Source: Thiotrichaceae bacterium UBA7357
GTDB taxonomy: Bacteria; Pseudomonadota; Gammaproteobacteria; Eutrophobiales; Eutrophobiaceae
DNA: 64,000 nucleotides
Direction of reading: 5' to 3'
Assembly: GCA_002470825.1 (NCBI GenBank)
Contig: DKOR01000035.1
Coordinates: 218,081 to 282,080 of the forward strand
A model generated the notes under the pieces. It saw nothing but the letters and a program-made list of their open reading frames with translations, was not told the DNA's origin and ran no database searches. Positions 9,529-19,576 of this stretch are shown in pieces; within the stretch, counting starts at the first letter, position 1, and the number at the start of each line of letters is the position of its first letter. The position numbers were made by a program, and so were the translations under genes.

Positions 9529-10143
9529 TTAATCGAATATAAAAAACTGCGGCATCTCTTCTGGAGGATCATTTTCCAATCCCCATACCTGACTCATCCT
9601 TACTGTCTCTTGTGTGTCTAAAACCCCACCCATATTTGTTGGGTGCAGGCCTTTCTTTTTCAAAACTGTCATGGAATCATTGGTGCCTCTTATGACAGTT
9701 TTTATACTTTCAAAATCTAGTGTATTTTCTAGTACTTTGTGAGCTAAACGTATTCTAAAAAACGCTAAAATTGCATGCGCGGGTTCACTAGAAGGAATGC
9801 CCAATATTTTTGCTGCTTCACTAATGCGTCCGACTCCTTCTTCAATAACAGGCAGTTCAATCTTAACTGTATCTTTTGGCTCTTTGGGAATTTCAAGTAT
9901 CGTATTAAAATCAAGATAGGCGAGATCATAAAGATCACCCATATCTTTAAAAGGATGGATATCAATAGATAAATATTTCAATGAGCATCCTGTTCCTTCA
10001 ATATCTGCTTGTACAATACAAAACTGTATTGCCTCTTGCACAAAATCAATAAACATTGAAACTTGCGCTTCTTCCTCGCCTTTAATTGGTACTCCAGCTA
10101 CTTGCTCAAATTCTTTTTCTGAAAATGACGTCAATATGGTCAT
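9529..10143 (-). CDS. Hypothetical protein, 204 aa
   Basis: I do not recognise this protein. It is acidic and soluble, with no signal peptide or membrane segment. A Pro-rich acidic stretch lies around 85-105, and the C-terminus ends in acidic and aromatic residues (PPEEMPQFFIFD). Codon use resembles the neighbours and the frame is uninterrupted, so it is very probably a real gene. It stands between epmB and an RNA methylase gene with gaps of about 125-145 bases, which gives no functional hint. Confidence 0.75.
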   Translation of the reverse strand: MTILTSFSEKEFEQVAGVPIKGEEEAQVSMFIDFVQEAIQFCIVQADIEGTGCSLKYLSIDIHPFKDMGDLYDLAYLDFNTILEIPKEPKDTVKIELPVIEEGVGRISEAAKILGIPSSEPAHAILAFFRIRLAHKVLENTLDFESIKTVIRGTNDSMTVLKKKGLHPTNMGGVLDTQETVRMSQVWGLENDPPEEMPQFFIFD

Positions 10144-10286
10144 ACTTGTATTTAAACCTCAAAATTATTTATATTTTCAGTCTAATTCTAACGAGCCTTG
10201 GATATTCAGTACAGTATCCAATGATTCATAAATTAATCATCTGAGCCATTGTGGCTCCATTAAAAGCATTAATTTATCTTTTACGA

Positions 10287-10754
10287 TCATCGATTACCTT
10301 TATTATGTCTGTCATACATAACAATACTACCGGCTACTGCAACATTTAAAGAATACTCTCCTGGGAGCTTTATCAAAGATTGACACTGTTTCAAAATCTG
10401 TGATGGCAAACCGCTTATTTCATTTCCCAATAAGTATATGGCTCTATCTGGATGCTTAAACTCGTCTAACGGCATCGCAGCTTCGGTCATTTCTATAGCT
10501 ACGAGTCTAGTTGAATACGGTAAATGTTCTTTTAACTCGTCAAATGTCTCGAAGTGATACAGTGGGATTCTAGTCCATGTCTTCGTTATGTCGCTTCCCT
10601 GATGCTTGTACTTTTTATTGACAGTAAATATAAAGCTCGCACCTAACAAGTATGCTGAACGCCATAGCGTCCCTATGTTTATTTCATCACTGTTATTTAG
10701 AATTCCTATTCCAAAAAAACCATAATCATTTTTCAGTTCTTTTACTCGTGACAT
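10287..10754 (-). CDS. SpoU/TrmH-family RNA 2'-O-methyltransferase
   Basis: SAM-dependent RNA methylase with a SPOUT trefoil knot, 155 residues, so only the catalytic domain without an N-terminal RNA-binding extension. The knot motifs are present: a conserved Asn/Arg block near the N-terminus (GILNNSDEINIGTLWRSA), YLLGNEISGLP (motif 2) and LPGEYSLNVAVAGSIVMYD (motif 3, with the SLNVAVA signature). The target nucleotide cannot be told from sequence. The lone length suggests a TrmH-like or TrmL-like enzyme. Confidence 0.85.
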   Translation of the reverse strand: MSRVKELKNDYGFFGIGILNNSDEINIGTLWRSAYLLGASFIFTVNKKYKHQGSDITKTWTRIPLYHFETFDELKEHLPYSTRLVAIEMTEAAMPLDEFKHPDRAIYLLGNEISGLPSQILKQCQSLIKLPGEYSLNVAVAGSIVMYDRHNKGNR

Positions 10755-11024
10755 CTAGAATTATAACTCATCTTTATACGTCATAATAAATCATCATTTA
10801 CAAAAACATCTGCTCTAATAAGTAATAGTATTAATAAAGATATCGTATATAGCTATCAGTCATTCGGTATACATTTTCGATTTTGCATCAAATTTATTGC
10901 TTTCGTTAGAGAAAAACATGAAATATGTTAGTAATGAATAAATTTAGCATTACTTTCGTACTTCCGTGAACTTTTCTCTCATCTTACTGGTAACTAACCA
11001 ATGAACATCTGTATTTATATCAGG

Positions 11025-11870
11025 CTAAACAAGCACATGATTTGTCCAATTTGGATGTTCATCGGCGCGCTTTATCATATCTCGAAGTACATCATGTGAT
11101 CTTTTCAATTTCACATAAGGATCCCCCCCCTCCTCCCAACCAAGATACCCAAACATGCCTTCATAACCTTTGTTCTTTAAGGCTCCAATAATTGCAAAGT
11201 TATCTAATTCGCCAACATCTAAAGGTTCTACTGTGGCTACACCTGCGAATCCTAGTGGGCTTTGACGACTGCCTGACAAATGTACTTTGCGTAAATAGGG
11301 ATAAATCTCATTAAGAACATGAACTGGGCTACCCCCTTCTAATGCATACCAATGAAAGCTTGTGAAAACAATTCCAAGATTTGGATGGTTGATTTTCTTA
11401 CACAAGCGCACCGCATCACTATGTTTTTCAAGCCAAAATTTGATGTGCGTATATAAAAGTATCTCAATACCTCGACGTTCACATATTTTCAAAGCCAGTT
11501 TTAACCAATCACACACAGGCTTATCTCCTTGTGTAGAAGACGGAGATATATCTTCGCCAGCACTGCGTATAGAAAGATCTATTTGAGTACATCCCTCGAT
11601 ATTATCCAATAACGTTAGAATGCCGCTATTCTGCGGGTGATCTATCGAATAATCTAAATCAAGTACAATATAAATACCCGTCGCATCAAGGCCATGCTTT
11701 TTTTTAACTGTAGCTAGTACATCTGCAGTTTGCCAACGTGTTCCGTCCCAGATGGACCGATGAATGCCATCATAGCCAATCTCTTTAACCATTTCACATT
11801 GTGCATCAAAATTATAGACTCCTTGAGTGTTGTAAAAAGAAAAATCCATAGCATAAATTTTATTAATCAT
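11025..11870 (-). CDS. Xylose isomerase-like TIM barrel (sugar phosphate isomerase/epimerase family)
   Basis: 281 residues with the AP endonuclease 2/xylose-isomerase-like barrel pattern: an N-terminal strand with MVKEIGYDGI, a central LLYTHIKFW (metal-binding His region), and HLSGSR near 195, followed by a late E-G-G-D loop. Family members are sugar isomerases, epimerases or inosose dehydratases, so the substrate is unknown. It is the last gene of a co-directional set with the flavin oxidoreductase (24-base gap) and the amidohydrolase, which suggests a shared catabolic pathway. Confidence 0.75.
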   Translation of the reverse strand: MINKIYAMDFSFYNTQGVYNFDAQCEMVKEIGYDGIHRSIWDGTRWQTADVLATVKKKHGLDATGIYIVLDLDYSIDHPQNSGILTLLDNIEGCTQIDLSIRSAGEDISPSSTQGDKPVCDWLKLALKICERRGIEILLYTHIKFWLEKHSDAVRLCKKINHPNLGIVFTSFHWYALEGGSPVHVLNEIYPYLRKVHLSGSRQSPLGFAGVATVEPLDVGELDNFAIIGALKNKGYEGMFGYLGWEEGGDPYVKLKRSHDVLRDMIKRADEHPNWTNHVLV

Positions 11871-11894
11871 CTTTTCCTCTTCGTTTATAAAAAT

Positions 11895-12866
11895 TTAATT
11901 ACTAATTTTAAAATAAGGCAGCACAGTTTCACCAATTTCTGCGATAACTTCTTCAGCAGGTCGCTTGCCTATTTTAAGATTTAAAGCGACATGGTTTACT
12001 CCAATGAGCCGGCATTGTTCTAAAAAATCAATCAATGCTTTAGTGCCGCTTCTAAACCCAAGATGTATTGGCGTAGGTGCTTCGTCAGAGTTTTCACTTA
12101 AATCAATATAAAATGATTGGACAAATGGTTTAAATTCTTGATTTGCATTTTTTTTCAATTCTTCGTGCCATTGTTTAATTATATTTGTTTGCTGATTGAT
12201 TGGCCGTGGATAAGTGATCCAACCATCGGCATTAGCTGCTATCCAGGCTAAGCTCTGTTGACTATTTCCGGTAACCAGAAACGGTAATTTACCAACGGCT
12301 TTAGGAATCATATCCGCCATACCTTTTAATATTGATGCTTGACTTTGAATATGCGGAAAACTTTCTTCCAAAGACTGTTTCATCACTTTGAAGTGATCTT
12401 TGAACCTTTCGCCTCTTGTTTCAATATTAATGTTAAATGCAGGGAATTCAACAGGTCTGTCTCCAGAGGCAACTCCTAGCACTAATCTACCATTTGACAA
12501 TTGATCTACAGACGCAGCAGCTTTAGCTGTGTGTATTGGATGCCGAATCGGTAAAATAACCGAACCTGTCGCAAGAGCAATATTTCTAGTCTGTGCAGCT
12601 ATCCAACTAAGATAAACCCATACATCGAAGATTTGACCAACATCATTAAAACTTGGGTCACGTAATGGTACATCTCTAAACCATAGTGCCGCATAACCTA
12701 GCTTTTCAGTTAATTTAGCCAGTCGTTCTTGATCTTTCATTTCAGGAATATCACTCTCAAATGATTCAAGTGGAAAAAAAATTCCTAGCGACAATTTATT
12801 TTCAACAAACATGCGTTTAAATCCATTTCCGAATTCAATGGGTGCTGGCAAATTTACTTCAAACAC
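11895..12866 (-). CDS. LLM-class (luciferase-like) flavin-dependent oxidoreductase
   Basis: 323 residues of bacterial-luciferase-type TIM barrel. Visible landmarks are LGIFFPLES near 28, WFRDVPLRDPSFND (active-site loop), ATGSVILPIRHPIHTAKAAA and LVLGVASGDRP. This pattern matches the 'luciferase-type oxidoreductase BA3436' subgroup of FMN or F420 enzymes. FMNH2-dependent monooxygenation is the most likely chemistry, but substrate and cofactor are not evident. It lies 26 bases downstream of the amidohydrolase gene and 24 bases upstream of the TIM-barrel isomerase gene. Confidence 0.82.
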   Translation of the reverse strand: MFEVNLPAPIEFGNGFKRMFVENKLSLGIFFPLESFESDIPEMKDQERLAKLTEKLGYAALWFRDVPLRDPSFNDVGQIFDVWVYLSWIAAQTRNIALATGSVILPIRHPIHTAKAAASVDQLSNGRLVLGVASGDRPVEFPAFNINIETRGERFKDHFKVMKQSLEESFPHIQSQASILKGMADMIPKAVGKLPFLVTGNSQQSLAWIAANADGWITYPRPINQQTNIIKQWHEELKKNANQEFKPFVQSFYIDLSENSDEAPTPIHLGFRSGTKALIDFLEQCRLIGVNHVALNLKIGKRPAEEVIAEIGETVLPYFKISN

Positions 12867-12892
12867 AAAGAGCTCCTATATATTTTTAAATA

Positions 12893-14383
12893 TTAAATTA
12901 TATATCCATAACGTTCATTATCACGGAGCTTGAAATTATTTGTGAATTTTTGCTTTAGCCCCGTAATGACATCATTTTTAACTGCTTGCATTGCCACGGT
13001 AGGATCAAACTTATAAAGCTTTGACGTATTCAATCCAAAGATATTATTTTTTACTATCCCATCTGCTGGACCTAATGGGGCAAACCCGTGTTTCTTTTGC
13101 ATGTCTTCTGGGATCTCTAATCGACGCAAAGCTTCAATCTGCCATTGGGGCGATCCATACCAAACAGAATCTGTTCCCCATACGACATGATCATCACCAA
13201 GACCTTTTATGAGAGTTCCTAATAAAGCGGCTGCAAAACGTGGGTTGGCTGTTGCTGAATTAGCAAAACAAGTTCCTAAGTCAGCATATACATTGTCAAC
13301 TCCATATTCTTCCGGTATGTGCGCTAAATCACTAGCCCATTTTATTTCGCCAGTTGCTTCAAACTCAGCTAATGCTTTATCTGGTAATTCAAAAGCAGGT
13401 CGTAAGCAAGCATGATAAATAATGAAATTCATTTCCGGCCAGTCTTTTGCTGCTTTACCAATATCCCAGGCTGAAGCATGTTTCCAGACTTCAGGCCAGC
13501 TTGTTTCATAGTCGGCCGGCATCAAACCCTTATGTATTGCCAGATTCGTAATCCCAGCCTTTACTGCCTTTTCATAAAAGGGATACATCAATTCTTCATC
13601 ATCTAAACGCCATGGATATTTTGTGGTCGACGTTAGTGGATCACCAATGGTATAGGCTTTCCATGAGTCTGTATGCCCAGACTCAAGAACTTTATCAACC
13701 TCATCCATCCAGCCATCTTGTTTCGGTGTGATAACAAAATGGCCATACATACGCCGAGTTCCTGCTAGCTTATTAATAGATTCCACAGCGTCATGAATCT
13801 GATCATTGGCTAAAAACCACCAGCTAGGATCATCAAAAGGTGCCCCACTCAATAATGCAACTTTAGTATCACTATTCAAAAATATTTGCCGAATATAATT
13901 TTGAAATTTTAAATCGCTTAATGATATCTGCTCTCTGGTTAAGCCTGCTCCCCAATGGTCTGCTGCAAAACGCGGTAGATTTAATAAGCCATCAGCTTTG
14001 AAATCATCGTGAACAAAATGAGTTTGATCATCAAAAATAAATTGATCTTGTAGGGAGTTAGCACGCGCTATTGCTTGTTCTGGCTCTGCTGCCTCAACGT
14101 TATTGACCATAAACATGGTTCCAAAAACTTCATTCATCGCTAAGAAAGCAGCTGCCATGCCTGAGGCACTCCCAAGGAATTCTCGACGACTAAGTCCTTG
14201 TTTTTTTCCATAATCATCAGCTAATTGCTTTATACGTGCTTCTACCTGAGATTGTTCTTTTGTTTGTGCTGAGGGGGTGAATTCTCCGTTCGATATAATT
14301 TGAGTAGGTACAGGAGAAGGGAATGCTTCAGTTTGCGCAGATCTAAATTGTTTTAATTCTTCATCAGTAAATATTTGTGTCAT
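12893..14383 (-). CDS. Tat-exported amidohydrolase family protein
   Basis: 496 residues. A twin-arginine motif SRREFL at 65-70 is followed by a hydrophobic segment (GSASGMAAAFLAMNEVFG), so export by Tat is likely even though the motif sits unusually far from the N-terminus; no alternative Met lies between. The mature part resembles the amidohydrolase-2 (ACMSD-like) TIM barrel, with IYHACLRP and WGTDSVWYGSPQWQIEALRR, where the His and Asp would be metal ligands or catalytic. The substrate is unknown. It is the first gene of the three-gene set running down to 11025 and divergent from the TPR protein. Confidence 0.8.
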   Translation of the reverse strand: MTQIFTDEELKQFRSAQTEAFPSPVPTQIISNGEFTPSAQTKEQSQVEARIKQLADDYGKKQGLSRREFLGSASGMAAAFLAMNEVFGTMFMVNNVEAAEPEQAIARANSLQDQFIFDDQTHFVHDDFKADGLLNLPRFAADHWGAGLTREQISLSDLKFQNYIRQIFLNSDTKVALLSGAPFDDPSWWFLANDQIHDAVESINKLAGTRRMYGHFVITPKQDGWMDEVDKVLESGHTDSWKAYTIGDPLTSTTKYPWRLDDEELMYPFYEKAVKAGITNLAIHKGLMPADYETSWPEVWKHASAWDIGKAAKDWPEMNFIIYHACLRPAFELPDKALAEFEATGEIKWASDLAHIPEEYGVDNVYADLGTCFANSATANPRFAAALLGTLIKGLGDDHVVWGTDSVWYGSPQWQIEALRRLEIPEDMQKKHGFAPLGPADGIVKNNIFGLNTSKLYKFDPTVAMQAVKNDVITGLKQKFTNNFKLRDNERYGYII

Positions 14384-14532
14384 GCTCGACTCCCATAGAT
14401 AATAATTGATTTAGGATATCTCTCTATACTAAGTTAGTATATTTTTTTTAAAATTATATTTAATCTCTCACTTATAAATCAATGAGTCTTAGAATAAAAA
14501 AATCGTTGCGCATAAACAACATAGATTAAAAC

Positions 14533-15183
14533 ATGAAATTATTTTCACACCTACCTTTATTCGCTTTAAGCGGATTAATGATCATCTCTTCTTCAGTTCA
14601 GTCTGAAATTAATATGGAAATACAACAAGTACAAAAAGAATGGGCAAGAATCAAATATACACTAGATAAGAAACAACATGAGAGCTCTCTAGAAAATCTA
14701 GCATTGAAAGCCACCTCAATTCGGAAACTTCAACCGAATAATGCTGATGCTCATCTATGGGAAGGGATAGTTTTATCAACTTATAGTGGTGCTATTGGCA
14801 CTTTAAGAGCACTAGGTCCGGTTACCGAATCTCGAGATGCTTTAAAACAATCTCTAAGAATTAATCCTAAAGCATCAAAAGGTGCCGCCAATACATATCT
14901 TGGTACCTTATATTTCCTAGTCCCCGAATGGCCCATTGCCTTTGGCGATCTTGACCTTGCAAAAGAACATCTTGATAAGGCTATTACCCTTAACCCTGAT
15001 GATATTGACGCTAATTTTTACTATGGCGATTTTCTAAATGAAAAAAAAGAGTATAAACAAGCAGTAGTGTTTTATAAAAAAGCGCTTTCTGCACCCGCCC
15101 GCCCAGGGCGTGAAGTCGCTGACGAAGGACGTCGGACTGAAGCTGCAGAACGTCTTGAAAAAGTGTTGGAAAAACTCAAATAA
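14533..15183 (+). CDS. Secreted TPR-repeat protein
   Basis: 216 residues with a Sec signal peptide (about 1-24, hydrophobic core LPLFALSGLMIISSS) followed by helices with tetratricopeptide spacing; the clearest repeats are around 55-75 and 145-180 (HLDKAITLNPDDIDANFYYG). It is probably a periplasmic scaffold. It is divergent from the amidohydrolase across 149 bases and convergent with the PQQ-type dehydrogenase, so a link with either is possible but unproven. Confidence 0.72.
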   Translation: MKLFSHLPLFALSGLMIISSSVQSEINMEIQQVQKEWARIKYTLDKKQHESSLENLALKATSIRKLQPNNADAHLWEGIVLSTYSGAIGTLRALGPVTESRDALKQSLRINPKASKGAANTYLGTLYFLVPEWPIAFGDLDLAKEHLDKAITLNPDDIDANFYYGDFLNEKKEYKQAVVFYKKALSAPARPGREVADEGRRTEAAERLEKVLEKLK

Positions 15184-15277
15184 GCCTTTTAAATAAAACC
15201 GGGCCTTGTATAAGTATCCAGTTTTATATTACAGCCTGCTAAAGCAATATACGAACTAACAGCATTACGCCATAATA

Positions 15278-17101
15278 TTATTTAAGCTTAAAGACTAATA
15301 TCTCATCACCCATAGTATATTTAAATAATCCGCTGCCACCAGAAGCAACAGCGATATATTGTGTGCCATTGAGTTTATAGGTTATCGGAGGCGCATTAAC
15401 GCCATATTGACTCTTGTATTGCCAAAGTAGTTTTCCCGACTTAGCTTCGTACGCATTAAAATTACCGCTTCCCTCACCGGCAAACAGAAGACCACCTGCA
15501 GTCGTCATAACACCACCAACCATAGGCTGATCTGTTTTAACCTCCCACTTAATTTTACCGGTAGTTAGATCAACTGAAGTTATGTTGCCCCAGGTTGGAT
15601 CTGTTGTTGGTTTGAAGAAGGTAAAACTATCCCAGGGCTTACCTGGTTCAGGCATCAATTTTTTAGTATAAAATTTAGCGACGGTATAAATACCTGCAAT
15701 AAACATAGAATTTAATTCTGGATGATACGCTGCTGGAGACCAAGTCGTTGCACCAAAAGTACTTGGAGCAATTCGCACTCCCTCTTCTGTTGGTCTGGCG
15801 AATAGATTTTCCTGTGGCACAAAAGCATCTGAACGCATAAGTAATTCACCTGTTGCTCTATTATGAACATACAACCAACCAACTTTACTTGCTTGTGAGA
15901 CTGCCTTTATGGTTTTTCCGCCTTTTATAAAATCGAACAAGACTGGCGGACTAGCAACATCATATCCCCATCGATCGTGAGGCACTTGCTGATAAGCCCA
16001 TTTAAGTTTACCGGTATTCACGTCGACTGCGACTAGACTAACCGTATTTCGACTATCGCCAGGTCGGGTCGAATCTTCCATCTGAGGTGATGGGTTGCCT
16101 GTTCCAAAATAAAGCAAGCCTAATTCTGTATCTATTGCCGGTGTTGTCCAAATAGAACCGCCACCTAATTTCCAGGAATCTTTATATTTCTTATAATTTT
16201 CTTTTTCTTTTTTAATATCACGATTGAAACTCTCACCACCTGATGCAGTTTCAATCCAATCACCGGCCCAGTCTTCTTCAGAAGAGCTGTACCAACGCCA
16301 TATTTCGTCACCAGTATTAACATCGTAAGCCACCATGAATCCACGCAAGCCGTGTCCACCTCCAGAAAAGCCACCTACAGCCAATGTTGATTTACCATCC
16401 TGCTCTACCTCCATATGCAAACCGTAACCGGCACCAGTGATGCCGACAAAAACTTTACCATCGAAAACTTGAGGCGCGAGACTCGCGCTGTGTCCAGATG
16501 CGCCTGTCATTACAGCACCCTTTAATTCTTCCATACTAGTAATCGGGTTCATTTCTTCATCGACGCCTGAGTTTGGATCTGAAATAGGGACATCCCATAA
16601 TCTCTTACCGGTCTTTTGATCTAATGCGATTAAACGAGCATCAATTGTAACGGTAAATACTTTGCCATCTGAGACAGCAGGGCCTCGATTCGATGGGCCA
16701 CAACAAAACATATCACCATTCAAATCATGTTCGTAACGCCAGATTTCATTTCCTGTCAGCGCATCCATTGAAATAACATCATTCAGAGGCGTGGTAATAA
16801 ACATAACACCATCAACGACGATAGGGCTTGTTTGAAAGGTTTTCTTAATGCCAGTTTGATAAGACCATGCGAGTTCTAATTGCTCAACATTTTCGGTAGT
16901 GATCTGGTTCAGCTCGCTAAAACGATGATTTTCATAATTGTTCCCGTACTTTGCCCAGTCTACTGAATCACTATTACTTGAATTTGTAACTTCAATATGA
17001 GTGATTTTAGCTTCGTCTTTATCTGAACATGCTGACAAAGAAAAGATAAATAATGTGTAAATTATGATTTTTAAAACTAGCTTACGATGATAGCTTTTCA
17101 T
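15278..17101 (-). CDS. PQQ-binding beta-propeller dehydrogenase, lipoprotein, atypical active site
   Basis: 607 residues. A signal peptide ends in the lipobox LSAC (Cys25), so the protein should be lipid-anchored facing the periplasm. Propeller blades carry repeated quinoprotein W-motifs, and a vicinal disulfide pair C133-C134 in FCCGPSNRG matches PQQ alcohol dehydrogenases. The metal-ligand Asn motif GTGNPSP is at 333-339. Two usual features differ. The segment aligned with the catalytic WDYD of methanol dehydrogenase reads WGYD (378-381), and the GAEFGVRG-type Glu ligand reads GGGHGLRG (247-254) behind a roughly 25-residue insertion. Alcohol oxidation is therefore a family-level guess. It lies 80 bases downstream of parC on the same strand. 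Confidence 0.82.
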   Translation of the reverse strand: MKSYHRKLVLKIIIYTLFIFSLSACSDKDEAKITHIEVTNSSNSDSVDWAKYGNNYENHRFSELNQITTENVEQLELAWSYQTGIKKTFQTSPIVVDGVMFITTPLNDVISMDALTGNEIWRYEHDLNGDMFCCGPSNRGPAVSDGKVFTVTIDARLIALDQKTGKRLWDVPISDPNSGVDEEMNPITSMEELKGAVMTGASGHSASLAPQVFDGKVFVGITGAGYGLHMEVEQDGKSTLAVGGFSGGGHGLRGFMVAYDVNTGDEIWRWYSSSEEDWAGDWIETASGGESFNRDIKKEKENYKKYKDSWKLGGGSIWTTPAIDTELGLLYFGTGNPSPQMEDSTRPGDSRNTVSLVAVDVNTGKLKWAYQQVPHDRWGYDVASPPVLFDFIKGGKTIKAVSQASKVGWLYVHNRATGELLMRSDAFVPQENLFARPTEEGVRIAPSTFGATTWSPAAYHPELNSMFIAGIYTVAKFYTKKLMPEPGKPWDSFTFFKPTTDPTWGNITSVDLTTGKIKWEVKTDQPMVGGVMTTAGGLLFAGEGSGNFNAYEAKSGKLLWQYKSQYGVNAPPITYKLNGTQYIAVASGGSGLFKYTMGDEILVFKLK

Positions 17102-17180
17102 ATCTTATATGTAACCCAATGTTGTGAGTAAGTGAGGTTAATTGATAATTTTGTTTTTTTACTACCTTATAGGCTGTCAG

Positions 17181-19442
17181 CTATTTACCTTTTGGCTCAG
17201 CTTTAATACTGTTTACATTCCTATAGCCACGAGGAAGCATGTTTCCACGTCTCCCTCGTTCGCCTATATAGAATTCCTGATCGGCCAACTTCATTGTCAT
17301 ATGCTTCTTACCAGCATAAATAAGCAAATTATCAGTTTCAGCCATTGTTGTTATGGCAACGACATATTCTTCGCGTGTTTTTAGTTTTGCGGGCGGTATC
17401 TGAATGATCTTCAGTCCTTTACCCTTCGATAACAAGCTCAATTCACTCAAAGGAAACATCAACATGCGCCCGATTGAACTAACCGCGGCTATCCAATCAT
17501 TTTTTATATCATTTACTTTGCTTGGTGCTAATACATTTGCACCACTTGGTACCGAAAGAACCGCTTTACCATTTCTATTTTTTGTATAAACATCTTCGAG
17601 CTTAAGCATAAAGCCATAACCTGCATCTGACGCAACGAGGTAAATACAATTTGGTTCTCCTGCCATAACACCTTTAAAAGTCACACCATCAGGAGGTGTT
17701 AAACGAGCTGAAATAGGTTCACCTAAACTCCGTGCCGAAGGTAATGAGTGAGCCGGTAATGAATAACAGCGCCCACTAGAGTCAAGAAACACAGCAGACT
17801 GATTACTTCTACAGAGGCTTGCTTGTTTGTAGCTATCACCACTTTTATAATTAAGTGATTCTGGATCGACTTCATGACCTTTTGCAGCACGAATCCATCC
17901 TTTGTCTGAAAGTATTATAGTAACTGGTTCTGTCGGAACAAGACTGGTTTCATCTATTGCTTTTGCTTCTATACCCTCTCTTAAAGGTGACTTTCGTTCA
18001 TCCCCGTATTCCGCAGCATCTGCTTCGATCTCTTTACGAACTAAAGTTTTCAATCGTTGGGTTGAACCTAATATAGACTCAAGTTGTTTACATTCATCAT
18101 TGAGTTCATCCAACTCTCCTTTAATCTTATACTCTACTAACTTGGCTAATTTACGTAACTTCAAATCAAGTACTGCATCTGCTTGAATGTCACTCAAATT
18201 TAACCGTTTCATCAAAACTGCTTTAGGTTCATCTTCTTCTCTGATGATCTGAATCACTTGATCGATTTTCAAATACGCAATCATCAAACCTTCAAGTATA
18301 TGAGTTTGGGCAAGCACTTTATCTAGACGGAATTGCAATCTTCTACGAACGATTTCAGTCCTGTATTCCAGCCATTCTTTCAATATGACTCGCAGGTCTT
18401 TTACCTGGGGACGACCATTGAGCCCGATGATATTAAGATTTACACGATAGCTACGCTCAAGATCGGTAGTCGCATACAGATGCAGTATTAATTCATCTAG
18501 GTTAATTCGGTTGGAACGCGGTATCAGAATCAGTCTGACAGGGTTTTCATGATCTGATTCATCACGCAAGTCTTCCAGCATCGGTAATTTTTTGGCCTGC
18601 ATTTGTGCCGCAATTTGCTCGAGAATCTTACTGCCAGAACTCTGATGAGGCAGTGCTGTTACAACAATATTGCCTTCTTCCTTTTCCCAGATTGCACGCA
18701 TTTTGATTGAGCCATTACCCGTTTCATAGATCTCTTGAATAGCTGACTGTGGTGTGATAATTTCGGCTCGTGTAGGATAATCAGGTCCTTTGATATGCTC
18801 ACATAATTCTTTTACCGTACTCTTTGGTAACTCTATTAATCGTATACATGCACTAGCGATCTCCTTCAAATTATGTGGTGGAATGTCTGTCGCCATACCA
18901 ACAGCAATACCTGTAGTACCATTTAGTAAAATATTCGGTAATCGAGCAGGTAGTATCCTCGGTTCTTCTAAGGTGCCATCGAAATTAGGCAACCAATCAA
19001 CTGTTCCTTGCGAAACCTCACTCAATAAAACATCCGAATAAGAGGTCAGTTTTGATTCTGTATAACGCATTGCGGCAAAAGATTTAGGATCATCTATCGA
19101 GCCCCAATTACCCTGCCCATCGACTAGTGGATAGCGATAGGAGAAATCCTGAGCCATTAAGACCATGGCTTCATAACAGGCTGAATCACCATGCGGATGA
19201 AATTTGCCTAGCACATCACCTATCGTGCGTGCGGATTTCTTATATTTTGACGACGACTTTAAACCCAGCTCAGACATAGCATAGATAATCCGACGTTGTA
19301 CTGGTTTCAGACCATCGCCGATATGCGGTAAGGCGCGGTCAAGAATAACGTACATGGAATAGTCGAGATAGGCTTTCTCGGTAAATTCTTGTAGTGGCCG
19401 TTGTTCGTTTTGCTCAAAGTCAAAACTCATTGAATCAGGCAT
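17181..19442 (-). CDS. parC: DNA topoisomerase IV subunit A
   Basis: 753 residues, the E. coli ParC length. The catalytic Tyr region and the quinolone-determining region HPHGDSACYEAM near 80-90 keep the wild-type Ser and Glu. The C-terminal part contains the degenerate beta-pinwheel repeats (for example YLVASDAGYGFML and GRMLMFPLSEL). It works with ParE to decatenate chromosomes and lies 134 bases downstream of parE on the same strand. Confidence 0.96.
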   Translation of the reverse strand: MPDSMSFDFEQNEQRPLQEFTEKAYLDYSMYVILDRALPHIGDGLKPVQRRIIYAMSELGLKSSSKYKKSARTIGDVLGKFHPHGDSACYEAMVLMAQDFSYRYPLVDGQGNWGSIDDPKSFAAMRYTESKLTSYSDVLLSEVSQGTVDWLPNFDGTLEEPRILPARLPNILLNGTTGIAVGMATDIPPHNLKEIASACIRLIELPKSTVKELCEHIKGPDYPTRAEIITPQSAIQEIYETGNGSIKMRAIWEKEEGNIVVTALPHQSSGSKILEQIAAQMQAKKLPMLEDLRDESDHENPVRLILIPRSNRINLDELILHLYATTDLERSYRVNLNIIGLNGRPQVKDLRVILKEWLEYRTEIVRRRLQFRLDKVLAQTHILEGLMIAYLKIDQVIQIIREEDEPKAVLMKRLNLSDIQADAVLDLKLRKLAKLVEYKIKGELDELNDECKQLESILGSTQRLKTLVRKEIEADAAEYGDERKSPLREGIEAKAIDETSLVPTEPVTIILSDKGWIRAAKGHEVDPESLNYKSGDSYKQASLCRSNQSAVFLDSSGRCYSLPAHSLPSARSLGEPISARLTPPDGVTFKGVMAGEPNCIYLVASDAGYGFMLKLEDVYTKNRNGKAVLSVPSGANVLAPSKVNDIKNDWIAAVSSIGRMLMFPLSELSLLSKGKGLKIIQIPPAKLKTREEYVVAITTMAETDNLLIYAGKKHMTMKLADQEFYIGERGRRGNMLPRGYRNVNSIKAEPKGK

Positions 19443-19576
19443 TAAAATTTCCTTTAATTGACATTCAAAATCTATTTTATATTATTGTTTTATATGAATT
19501 TTATAATGTTATCTGATAAATGACATTAAACAATAATATTATCGTGTTAATTTCACTAAAATAAATAATAATTGTG

